Source: CAZOWL01 sp964583605
GTDB lineage: Bacteria; Pseudomonadota; Gammaproteobacteria; Chromatiales; Chromatiaceae
Length of the DNA: 6,656 nt
Reading direction: 5' to 3'
Assembly: GCA_964583605.1 (NCBI GenBank)
Contig: CAZOWL010000148.1
Span: 1 to 6,656 of the forward strand
Both the position numbers and the translations under genes were made by a program. Under the pieces are notes generated by a model. It was not told the origin of the DNA and did not search any database. It was given only the letters and a program-made list of their open reading frames with translations. This document shows, in pieces, positions 1-5,609 of the stretch. Numbering within the stretch: the stretch's first letter is position 1; every line of letters begins with the position of its first letter.

Positions 1-16
1 CAACGGCGGCCTTGAA

Positions 17-46
17 TCGTGACCATAATCTGGTGCATGGTCACGA
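17..46. repeat. Perfect 10-bp inverted repeat
   Basis: TCGTGACCAT (17-26) and its exact complement ATGGTCACGA (37-46) flank a 10-nt loop. No T-run follows on either strand, so it is not a standard intrinsic terminator. It could be an operator, a transcript hairpin or a mobile-element end. Nothing nearby decides between these. Confidence 0.5.
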
Positions 47-123
47 CGATACCCGTATCTTGCTTCTGAGTCCAGCACCGGTAGGGTCAGCTGAATCTGC
101 GCCCGTGAACGGTTACGGTCTCA

Positions 124-202
124 CATTGCACGTCGTGGGGCGCCGGACGGCGCCATCCTCCGGTCGAGGATGGCGAACGGGTCGACGATGCGCTGCCGGT
201 CC
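124..202 (-). pseudogene. Rpn-family gene fragment (relic 1)
   Basis: On the minus strand this reads DRQRIVDPFAILDRRM and then SGAPRRAM. The first part is the 'R-x-I-x-D-x-FAxLDW-x-M' segment from the C-terminal half of Rpn/YhgA-like nucleases (PF04754 relatives). Everything upstream and downstream of that segment is missing. The tract 124-192 matches 1041-1109 at 65 of 69 positions, and 170-202 matches 2717-2749 at 31 of 33. It is therefore a remnant of a repeated family and not a working gene. The conserved Trp of LDW is Arg here. Confidence 0.55.
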
Positions 203-212
203 CGAGGGTGCG

Positions 213-243
213 GGGTCAACATTTAGTCGGGTCAACATTTAGT
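213..243. repeat. Tandem 15-bp direct repeat
   Basis: GGGTCAACATTTAGT occurs at 213-227 and again at 229-243, one base apart (16-bp period). It lies at the edge of Rpn relic 1. Its role is unknown; it may mark a junction made by repeated insertion or slippage. Confidence 0.6.
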
Positions 244-282
244 AGCATTTCCGCCCTGCTGGGTGTGGGGGACGCGTGGAGA

Positions 283-329
283 GGTTTGAGTAGGCCGGGC
301 GCTCCCTGGACGGCAGGGCGCGATGTTTG
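283..329. repeat. Diverged dispersed repeat, copy A
   Basis: This 47-bp tract aligns with 4309-4354 at roughly 80 percent identity, with two small gaps. Shared blocks include GAGTAG, CCGGGC, CTCCC and GATGTTTG. Copy B sits next to group II intron debris, so this copy may be a leftover of the same kind of element. The rest of 244-473 shows no gene on either strand. Confidence 0.5.
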
Positions 330-473
330 GGGCTCGGGGATCTCGAGATCCAAAGAGGACACGAGGACAGACGTGCGACCGTATCGATCTTTCGCGGCTA
401 GGTCGTTGCACCGGGGGTGCGCTACCGAGGTCGACGCATGGCAGGGTCAGCGGGGTTTGGCCGTGGCGGCAGT

Positions 474-932
474 TCATCCGAGGTCGCCCTCGCTGCCGCC
501 GGGCCAATACTCATCGTCCAGAACCTGATCGATGGTGAAGGGGCAGGTCGCCGGAAAGCGGTTCAGCTCCAGCCGGGTCTCCTGTGCCGCATCGCGCCGA
601 GCCGTGTCGTAGATCTCGTCCAGGGCCGAAGCCAGCGTTGGTCGCAGGCTCGGGCTCTCTTTGAGCAAAAGCTTGATGTCGATCCGCTGGGTGATGACGG
701 TCACCTCCCAACTGCGGGAACGGCGCTCAGGTTGGCACTGCATCTTGAGGAGATGCAAAACCAAAATGATCAGACGGTTGCGCAGTTGTCGCCGCTCGCT
801 TCGGCTCATACCGTCAAGCTCCTCCGAAAGGTGCTCCCGATCGAGTCGGTCGAGATCGCCCGCCCGGAGATGGCGCGCCTGGTCTTCCAGCCAGCGCAGG
901 TAATCGGTGTCATAGTTCGTGGTTTGGCTCAT
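474..932 (-). CDS. DUF29 domain-containing protein
   Basis: This is a 152-residue protein covering a full-length DUF29 domain, a family common in cyanobacteria and gammaproteobacteria whose biochemical role is not established. Family landmarks are visible in order: YDTDYLRWLEDQA (residues 7-19), a LR-x-GD-x-x-x-LD segment, HLSEELDGM, SERRQLRNRL, an LLKMQ-x-QP helix, the SW-x-V-x-x-QR block, SPSLR, the Y-x-x-AR-x-x-A-x-ET helix, and CPFTIDQVLDDEYWP near the C terminus. It is small, highly charged and mostly helical, with no signal peptide or membrane segment. The start follows the domain closely. The Shine-Dalgarno signal is weak (AGG about eight bases upstream). The gene stands alone among repeats, with no operon partner visible. 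The family call is firm; the function is unknown. Confidence 0.93.
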   Translation of the reverse strand: MSQTTNYDTDYLRWLEDQARHLRAGDLDRLDREHLSEELDGMSRSERRQLRNRLIILVLHLLKMQCQPERRSRSWEVTVITQRIDIKLLLKESPSLRPTLASALDEIYDTARRDAAQETRLELNRFPATCPFTIDQVLDDEYWPGGSEGDLG

Positions 933-1020
933 CGCGATGCCTGAGGCTTGCAGTACCGAACATTAGGTTACGACGATGCCGGTGTATCCGTCATCCCGTG
1001 TGATTGGGGTCATGGTTAAG

Positions 1021-1109
1021 GGGTCATGATTGGGGTCTGCCATTGCCCGTCGTGGGGCGCCGGACAGCGCCATCCTCCAATCGAGGATGGCGAACGGGTC
1101 GACGATGCG
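1021..1109 (-). pseudogene. Rpn-family gene fragment (relic 2)
   Basis: The minus strand reads RIVDPFAILDWRMALSGAPRRAM and continues ADPNHDP. As in relic 1, only the FAILDW segment of the Rpn C-terminal half remains, fused to the same SGAPRRAM tail. It shares 65 of 69 bases with 124-192. A plus-strand run of GGGGTCA-type words (about 1007-1036) borders it. Apart from this relic, 933-1203 contains no gene that I can recognise. Confidence 0.55.
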
Positions 1110-1339
1110 GGGGCGAAGCAGGGGAGGGTCACCCATTAGCCGCCCCCTGACAAGTGCACAAAGCTACCTACAGGCCATTTTTCAGCGGCCCTGAAATCGG
1201 CGTAAGGGGTCAGGTCGCTCTTGTAACGTCGGAGCCATCGGTGCACCCACCTGAGGATCGGCGCGGAGCATCGGGTCTTGAACAGCAACCTCCGACATCG
1301 GACACTGGAACAGCCTATTTGGCGGGGCGAGTGCCCCCA

Positions 1340-2320
1340 TCAATGCAGCACCTCGTCCAAGGTCCGTGCCTCCAGGATCCGTTCGGACCATTCCAGAAGC
1401 CTGTCGGAGTCGGCCTGCGTGACCCGCTCGCGCACCATCTCGCTCGGTGGGCCGAACTTGCGCTCGATCAGGCGCAGAAGGATGGTCGCGCGGCCATGCT
1501 GCTCGCCACGCTGCTCGCCACGCTGCTCGCCGAGCTGCTCACCAAGTTGCTTGCCTTGTGCGATATACCTATCGATGAAGGTCTCCATTAGGGGCTCTCC
1601 GGAGAGGGTTTGTTCGAGGAGGCGACGGACCTGTGTCTCATCGAGTCGCCCGGTCCCTTTGACATAATAGCGTAGGAGCGATTCCAAGATGTCGAGGGCG
1701 GTCGGGTCGCGACTGACCTTGGCGATCACCTCGAGCAGCTCGCGGAGGCGCTCCGCCGGCTGGTCACTGTAGATATTGCGCAGGGCCAGCTGGATCAGTC
1801 GGGACAAGACCTCGCCCTTGATCGCCGTGCTGCTCTTCGCCGAGATGTCGTGCAGGGCATAGCGGAACTGGGGCACATAGGGCTTGAGGGCCTCGGGCAA
1901 TGGGTCGATCAGGTCGTGAAAGCAGGCGGGCGCGCGCCAGTGCCGCTGGCCATGGTAGAGAACGAGGGGGTAGATGGGCGGCAGGGTCGTGGCCTGGGGA
2001 TGCTGGTCGCGGTACAGCTCGCCGCTGGCGACGATGTAGCGCAAGAGCTGGAGCAGCACCCAGTGCTCGGACTGGCTCTTGTGCTCGAAGAGCAGGTAGA
2101 CCGAGAGCTGGGTGTCGCGATAGGGAATCTGGTAGATCAGGTCGGAGTAGATCTCGCGCAGTGCCTCGGTGACGAAGGTATCGGGCGAGATGGTCAGCCG
2201 CTCCAGGTCGAGCTCGGCGAGCAGGGCTTGGGGCAAGTGATGGCGCAGGAAATCGCGCGCGATAGCGGGGCGCGTGAAGTTCTCGCGAAAGAAGCAGTCA
2301 TGGGGCGTAGGCGTCGTCAT
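1340..2320 (-). CDS. Rpn family nuclease / YhgA-like putative transposase, copy 1
   Basis: The 326-residue protein belongs to the Rpn (recombination-promoting nuclease, YhgA-like) family. Studied members are PD-(D/E)xK endonucleases that raise RecA-independent recombination. The N-terminal domain opens with PHDCFFRENF. The likely catalytic set is D60 (in YSDL), E79 and K81 (in LLFEHKS). A Q/E-rich linker at about 257-275 contains five four-residue repeats (QLGE/QRGE type), followed by a DUF4351-like C-terminal region with LLRLIERKFG and WSERILEA. I chose the ATG at 2320 because homology with copy 2 begins there; an upstream in-frame ATG at 2395 would add 25 residues read from a neighbouring relic. 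No clear Shine-Dalgarno sequence precedes it: the upstream DNA is the dispersed CCTGACCCC motif. The gene looks intact. Its in vivo role here is unknown. Confidence 0.9.
   Translation of the reverse strand: MTTPTPHDCFFRENFTRPAIARDFLRHHLPQALLAELDLERLTISPDTFVTEALREIYSDLIYQIPYRDTQLSVYLLFEHKSQSEHWVLLQLLRYIVASGELYRDQHPQATTLPPIYPLVLYHGQRHWRAPACFHDLIDPLPEALKPYVPQFRYALHDISAKSSTAIKGEVLSRLIQLALRNIYSDQPAERLRELLEVIAKVSRDPTALDILESLLRYYVKGTGRLDETQVRRLLEQTLSGEPLMETFIDRYIAQGKQLGEQLGEQRGEQRGEQHGRATILLRLIERKFGPPSEMVRERVTQADSDRLLEWSERILEARTLDEVLH
1495..1554. repeat. 12-bp tandem repeat in the rpn linker, five units
   Basis: The units start at 1495, 1507, 1519, 1531 and 1543. The consensus is CACGCTGCTCGC; the last two units are diverged. 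On the coding (minus) strand each unit encodes a four-residue step of the G-E-Q-(R/L/H) type. Copy 2 keeps only two units (4819-4842). The period is a multiple of three, so gain or loss leaves the frame intact. Confidence 0.9.
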
Positions 2321-2360
2321 GGGGGCTGGGGTCAGGTCTTGCAGTGCAACATTTCGGGGC

Positions 2361-2999
2361 TGAGTGCTCGGGGACGGCGCCGAAACGCTGCTCAATCAGC
2401 CGATGCAGGGGTCTGGCCTGGCCCTGCCCCATGCCTTTCTCGATGCCGACGCGTCCAACCGAGGGGATGTCGGGCATGTGTCGGGTCATCTCGAAGCCGG
2501 ACAGTCTCTGCCGCAAGTCGCATGGCAGGGTGTTGGGCAGCACCATCATCCAGTCGAGGCCCCCGGGGCGTAACCCGACGGCCGGCAGCGCGGCCCCCAC
2601 GAGGCCGCTGTCGGGTTACGGCGCGCGCAAGCTATTGTGTGGCTCATAGAGGGCCGTGCGGCGCGCCTAACCCGACCTACGCGGCCGTGCCGTTGTCGCC
2701 GGGGCCGTAGGTCGGGATGGCGAACGGGTCGATGGTGCGCTGCCGGTCCTGGTTGCGCTCGTAGAGCAGGCGGGCGAGGCGCCATTTGGCGGCAAAGCGC
2801 CCGGCTGCGTCACCGCAGGTCTGCTGGGTGCGCGGATGCGCGCCGCTCACGAGGGCGAAGGGGTTCTCGACGCTCCGTAGCTCATCAGCTCATCGGGGCG
2901 GTCACGAGGGTCCAGCCGCTTGGCCACCGGGACACGGATGGCCACATGACAGCCGAAGCGCCGGTCACGACAGCCGCGCCGGGACGAACGCCCAGCGGG
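2361..2999 (-). pseudogene. Broken Rpn-family gene (different branch), middle and C-terminal parts
   Basis: Reading the minus strand and bridging two lesions gives a recognisable Rpn/YhgA-like protein: RRFGCHVAIRVPVAK, then DELRSVENPFALV, then GRFAAKWRLARLLYER and IDPFAI, then LDWMMVLPN, RHMPDIPSVGRVGIEKG and LIEQRFGAVPEH. These blocks follow the usual order from the middle of the family to its C terminus. The N-terminal nuclease core is absent, since homology starts near 3000, right at the end of the coiled-coil gene. Lesion one is an 8-bp tandem duplication at 2879-2894 that shifts the frame. Lesion two is a 157-bp palindromic insertion at 2559-2715 between FAI and LDW. The 3' end is cut at about 2361 by the CCTGACCCC motif. 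It is not the same lineage as the intact copies at 1340 and 4664. Confidence 0.75.
2559..2715. repeat. 157-bp REP-like palindromic element inserted in the rpn relic
   Basis: Two hairpins are visible. The first pairs 2569-2579 with 2610-2620 (CGTAACCCGAC against GTCGGGTTACG, 11 bp perfect). The second pairs 2671-2681 with 2706-2716 (CCCGACCTACG against CGTAGGTCGGG, 11 bp perfect). Both share a CCCGAC core, like paired REP units in a BIME. Removing 2559-2715 exactly rejoins the codons for FAI and LDW of the surrounding Rpn relic, so this is the inserted piece. No transposase gene lies inside it. Confidence 0.75.
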
Positions 3000-3003
3000 T
3001 GGC

Positions 3004-3396
3004 TCAGAGCAGTTTCACCAGGGCGGCGATCGCGGCGACTTGGGCGAACATCAGCGGCACGATCCACTTGAGAAGATCCACCTTGGTGCGCGCCACCTCG
3101 CCGCGCACCTGCTCGATCTCCTTGAGCAGCCGCAACTCGCTCTCACGCAACGCACCACGGACCTGCTCGATGTCCAGCTTGAGTTCGGCACGAACTCGCT
3201 CGATCTCAGCACGGACCTGCTCGATCTCCTTCTGCAAGCGCAGCTCGCTCTCGCGCACATGGCCCTGGGTGGCCAAGTCCGGAAGATGCGGATAGCGTTC
3301 TTCCAAGCGCTCGAACGCCTCGGCGATGACGCGCGCCCGCGCGCGCTCGTCGGGAGCAGTGGTCAGGGCTTCGTAGAGTGCAACGCTCGAGCTCAT
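3004..3396 (-). CDS. Short coiled-coil protein with C-terminal membrane anchor (DUF1640-like)
   Basis: The 130-residue protein has a soluble N-terminal helix region (residues 1-45), a long charged coiled coil (about 46-105) and one hydrophobic C-terminal segment (about 109-130, starting LLKWIVPLMFAQ and ending ALVKLL). This layout matches the DUF1640/CCDC90-like coiled-coil proteins of purple bacteria, in which a KxDLLKW motif leads into the terminal membrane helix. The coil contains a 36-residue repeat: RESELRLQKEIEQVRAE at 48-64 and RESELRLLKEIEQVRGE at 84-100. No strong Shine-Dalgarno sequence precedes the ATG. It is upstream of, and same-strand with, the broken rpn gene. The function is unknown; it may be tail-anchored in the inner membrane. 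The family assignment is by resemblance only. Confidence 0.75.
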   Translation of the reverse strand: MSSSVALYEALTTAPDERARARVIAEAFERLEERYPHLPDLATQGHVRESELRLQKEIEQVRAEIERVRAELKLDIEQVRGALRESELRLLKEIEQVRGEVARTKVDLLKWIVPLMFAQVAAIAALVKLL

Positions 3397-3463
3397 CGCA
3401 ATACTGTGCCATCGGGCCGGCGCCCCAGCAAGCGATTATGGGGGGGCAGGTGTTACCGCCGAG

Positions 3464-3488
3464 CGAAAACCGCGGCTATTTGCCGCGG
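3464..3488 (-). terminator. Possible intrinsic terminator hairpin
   Basis: A perfect 7-bp GC stem (CCGCGGC at 3470-3476 with GCCGCGG at 3482-3488, five-base loop) is followed on the minus strand by TTTTCG. The T-run is short and no gene is recognised upstream on that strand, so function is doubtful. I see nothing else in 3397-3596. Confidence 0.35.
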
Positions 3489-3596
3489 AGTTAGAGGGAT
3501 GACGACGTTGCTGTGCGGGTCCGGTTGTTTGTGTAGTTCCGGCAATCGTGCGTGCCTGTCGCATACCGGCCTGAGAGGAAGGGGGGTCAGGTCTCC

Positions 3597-4196
3597 GTGC
3601 GCCAGGAAAGCCTGGTCGCTTGGAATCGTCAAGCGGAGCTTGACGTGAAAATGGCGAGGAGGAGCCCGGCGGGTGATCAGTCCCGCTCGGCAAGGGTTGG
3701 CCACCCACCGGAAGCGAGTCTTGCGTCGCGTCGGGCGACCGCCGCGGCGAAGCGTAGACAGCGAGCGTGTAGGCCTTGTGATTGAGCCCGGAAGTGACTG
3801 CTTTGCGGGAGCCGACGTTCTTGAGACGACGGAAGGCCACGCCGGAGCACCATAGTTGGCCTGGTGCCGAGGTCCCGCCGGGGTCGAAGAGCTGGGCATG
3901 CATGCACTGGGGCTCCCCAGGAACCTGGGAGGTCCGCACCGCTCCACCGAAATTTAGTCAGCGCTCGTGACCGCGCGGAGCGTCCCCGGCCCCCGGCGGC
4001 GGCACCTGGCTGCCGAGGGGAGCGAATCCAACGGGTGCTAGGTGGTACGCACAGCCGAGCAGTCGCGAGGCGCGCGGAGGGCGGCGCGGAAGTCGGAGCT
4101 GGCCGTAGTACCGGGGAGTCAGGGGAACGCGGCCCGCGCGGACCCTGAGGAGGGAAGGGCCAGCCGAACGGGAAATGAGAACTGCTGGGAGGAAAC
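3597..4196 (+). ncRNA. Group II intron 5' part (domains I-III, RNA scaffold)
   Basis: The segment begins with the group II 5' consensus GUGCG (GTGCGCC at 3597). It continues with dense stem-loops: 3602-3606 with 3611-3615, a perfect 8-bp hairpin 3627-3634 with 3638-3645 (GGA loop), and a GGGT-TGGCC-ACCC hairpin at about 3694-3706. No convincing protein gene fits on either strand. About 600 nt of such sequence directly before a group II reverse-transcriptase start is the usual length of domains I to III. The upstream exon ends GGGGTCAGGTCTCC. The word TGAGAC near 3823 could be EBS1, pairing with five of the last six exon bases; that is a guess. The 3' half of the intron is not found on this strand. 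Confidence 0.65.
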
Positions 4197-4343
4197 GTGA
4201 CGGGTGCACAGGAACCCGGGAACGTGTCAACGGTTGCTCAGCGGATCGCCATATCGGCACGGGAACATCCGCAACGCGCCTACACCTCGCTCGCCCACCA
4301 GAAGCTGGGGTTTCGAGTAGACCGGGCACTCCCCGGATGGTAG
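4197..4343 (+). pseudogene. Truncated group II intron reverse transcriptase/maturase (N terminus only)
   Basis: GTG at 4197 follows GGGAGG with a four-base spacer, a good ribosome binding site. The product begins VTGAQEPGNVSTVAQRIA and continues with SAREHPQRAYTSLAHQ. That is the typical opening of group II intron reverse transcriptases, where an 'RIA-x-x-AREHP-x-x-x-x-TSLAH' helix precedes the RT0 region. Homology stops at about 4301 (after the AHQ codons). The frame then runs into unrelated sequence to a TAG at 4341-4343, giving 48 codons where the family normally has more than 400. All RT, X and endonuclease domains are missing, so the intron cannot mobilise itself. Confidence 0.65.
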
Positions 4344-4354
4344 GGCGATGTTTG
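4309..4354. repeat. Diverged dispersed repeat, copy B
   Basis: This partner of 283-329 starts eight bases after the end of the truncated reverse transcriptase and contains the small hairpin CCGGG-CACTC-CCCGG. It lies 3' of the minus-strand domain V, so it may be exon or intron-linked sequence that travelled with that element. Confidence 0.5.
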
Positions 4355-4399
4355 TGTTCTCTGTTGGCCGCCTAGTTTCCCGGCGGTGCCACATGATCT

Positions 4400-4468
4400 C
4401 GTCCGTGGTCCGAGTTGCGACCCGGCCCCTCTCAGAACCGGACAAGCGGCTTTCCCAGCATCCGGCTC
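4400..4468 (-). ncRNA. Group II intron 3' end: domain V and candidate domain VI
   Basis: On the minus strand, 4468-4435 is exactly 34 nt and has the domain V layout: GAGCCGGAT at the 5' side with the catalytic AGC triad, a GAAA tetraloop in the middle, a two-base bulge (TG) on the 3' side, and TCCGGTTC closing the lower helix. Immediately 3', GGCCGGGT-CGCA-ACTCGG-A-CC folds as a hairpin with one bulged A, like the domain VI branch point, and an 'AC' eight bases later could be the 3' splice end. The upper domain V stem has two or three mismatches, so it is probably decayed. It points opposite to the intron 5' part at 3597. Sequence between 4469 and 4527 shows no gene I can identify. Confidence 0.6.
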
Positions 4469-4663
4469 CTCGGTCCGTCATTCAGCAAGCCTCCGCTCTT
4501 CGAAAGGGATTCAGGTCGATGCGGCGCAAGGGGTCAGGTCGCTCTTGTAACGTCGGAGCCATCGGTGCACCCACCTGAGGATCGGCGCGGAGCATCGGGT
4601 CTTGAACAGCAACCTCCGACATCGGACACTGGAACAGCCTATTTGGCGGGGCGAGTGCCCCCA

Positions 4664-5608
4664 TCAATGCAGCACCTCGTCCAAGGTCCGTGCCTCCAGG
4701 ATCCGTTCGGACCATTCCAGAAGCCTGTCGGAGTCGGCCTGCGTGACCCGCTCGCGCACCATCTCGCTCGGTGGGCCGAACTTGCGCTCGATCAGGCGCA
4801 GAAGGATGGTCGCGCGGCCATGCTGCTCGCCACGCTGCTCGCCTTGTGCGATATACCTATCGATGAAGGTCTCCATTAGGGGCTCTCCGGAGAGGGTTTG
4901 TTCGAGGAGGCGACGGACCTGTGTCTCATCGAGTCGCCCGGTCCCTTTGACATAATAGCGTAGGAGCGATTCCAAGATGTCGAGGGCGGTCGGGTCGCGA
5001 CTGACCTTGGCGATCACCTCGAGCAGCTCGCGGAGGCGCTCCGCCGGCTGGTCACTGTAGATATTGCGCAGGGCCAGCTGGATCAGTCGGGACAAGACCT
5101 CGCCCTTGATCGCCGTGCTGCTCTTCGCCGAGATGTCGTGCAGGGCATAGCGGAACTGGGGCACATAGGGCTTGAGGGCCTCGGGCAATGGGTCGATCAG
5201 GTCGTGAAAGCAGGCGGGCGCGCGCCAGTGCCGCTGGCCATGGTAGAGAACGAGGGGGTAGATGGGCGGCAGGGTCGTGGCCTGGGGATGCTGGTCGCGG
5301 TACAGCTCGCCGCTGGCGACGATGTAGCGCAAGAGCTGGAGCAGCACCCAGTGCTCGGACTGGCTCTTGTGCTCGAAGAGCAGGTAGACCGAGAGCTGGG
5401 TGTCGCGATAGGGAATCTGGTAGATCAGGTCGGAGTAGATCTCGCGCAGTGCCTCGGTGACGAAGGTATCGGGCGAGATGGTCAGCCGCTCCAGGTCGAG
5501 CTCGGCGAGCAGGGCTTGGGGCAAGTGATGGCGCAGGAAATCGCGCGCGATAGCGGGGCGCGTGAAGTTCTCGCGAAAGAAGCCGTCATGGGGCGTGGGC
5601 GTTGTCAT
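4664..5608 (-). CDS. Rpn family nuclease / YhgA-like putative transposase, copy 2
   Basis: At 314 residues this is the same protein as the copy at 1340, except for G instead of C at residue 9 and a linker of two four-residue repeats instead of five (12 residues shorter). The PD-(D/E)xK residues D60, E79 and K81 and the DUF4351-like C terminus are intact, so both copies should be able to fold. The ATG at 5608 is chosen by comparison with copy 1; an in-frame upstream ATG at 5764 would be an artefact running through the deacetylase gene. The start lies one base after that gene's TAG, and the AAGGTG near its end (about 12 bases upstream) could serve as ribosome binding site. Translation is therefore probably coupled to the deacetylase-like gene, unlike copy 1. 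Confidence 0.9.
   Translation of the reverse strand: MTTPTPHDGFFRENFTRPAIARDFLRHHLPQALLAELDLERLTISPDTFVTEALREIYSDLIYQIPYRDTQLSVYLLFEHKSQSEHWVLLQLLRYIVASGELYRDQHPQATTLPPIYPLVLYHGQRHWRAPACFHDLIDPLPEALKPYVPQFRYALHDISAKSSTAIKGEVLSRLIQLALRNIYSDQPAERLRELLEVIAKVSRDPTALDILESLLRYYVKGTGRLDETQVRRLLEQTLSGEPLMETFIDRYIAQGEQRGEQHGRATILLRLIERKFGPPSEMVRERVTQADSDRLLEWSERILEARTLDEVLH
4819..4842. repeat. 12-bp tandem repeat in the rpn linker, two units
   Basis: CATGCTGCTCGC and CACGCTGCTCGC are all that remains here of the array that has five units at 1495-1554. The flanking bases are identical in both copies. Confidence 0.9.
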
Positions 5609-5609
5609 G

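Larger units (their letters stand above)
1204..2321. repeat. 1.1-kb direct repeat, copy 1
   Basis: This block matches 4528-5609 in the same orientation. The left edge is AAGGGGTCAGGTCGCTC; the base before it differs between copies (T at 1203, C at 4527). The right edge is one base past the rpn start codon. Copy 1 is 36 bp longer because it has five 12-bp units at 1495-1554 where the other has two. The only substitutions I found are at 2296, 2309 and 2315. The shared part includes 136 bp downstream of the rpn stop codon but essentially nothing upstream of the start codon. Confidence 0.93.
4528..5609. repeat. 1.1-kb direct repeat, copy 2
   Basis: This is the partner of 1204-2321. The offset is 3324 bp before the linker repeat and 3288 bp after it, the 36-bp difference being three 12-bp units. 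The left edge abuts group II intron debris. The right edge falls at the junction with the deacetylase-like gene. Contexts at both edges differ from copy 1. Confidence 0.93.

Noticed and set aside
417..944. Plus-strand frame across the DUF29 gene
   Set aside because: It is antisense to a full-length, well-conserved DUF29 domain.
1324..1337. GGGGC-GAGT-GCCCC hairpin just after the rpn stop codon as terminator
   Set aside because: The stem is only 5 bp with no T-run on the minus strand. It is shared by both copies simply as part of the duplicated block.
1495..1554. CRISPR-like array
   Set aside because: The units are contiguous 12-mers with no spacers and lie inside a coding frame.
1850..2710. 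Long plus-strand frame (286 codons) over rpn copy 1, repeated at 5138-5626
   Set aside because: It is antisense to a conserved nuclease domain. It appears in both copies only because the DNA is duplicated, and its composition is that of a GC-rich shadow.
3436..3947. Minus-strand frames of 160-170 codons
   Set aside because: They lie opposite the group II intron scaffold, are rich in Pro/Arg/Ser and lack any known motif; structured GC-rich RNA genes often give such open frames.
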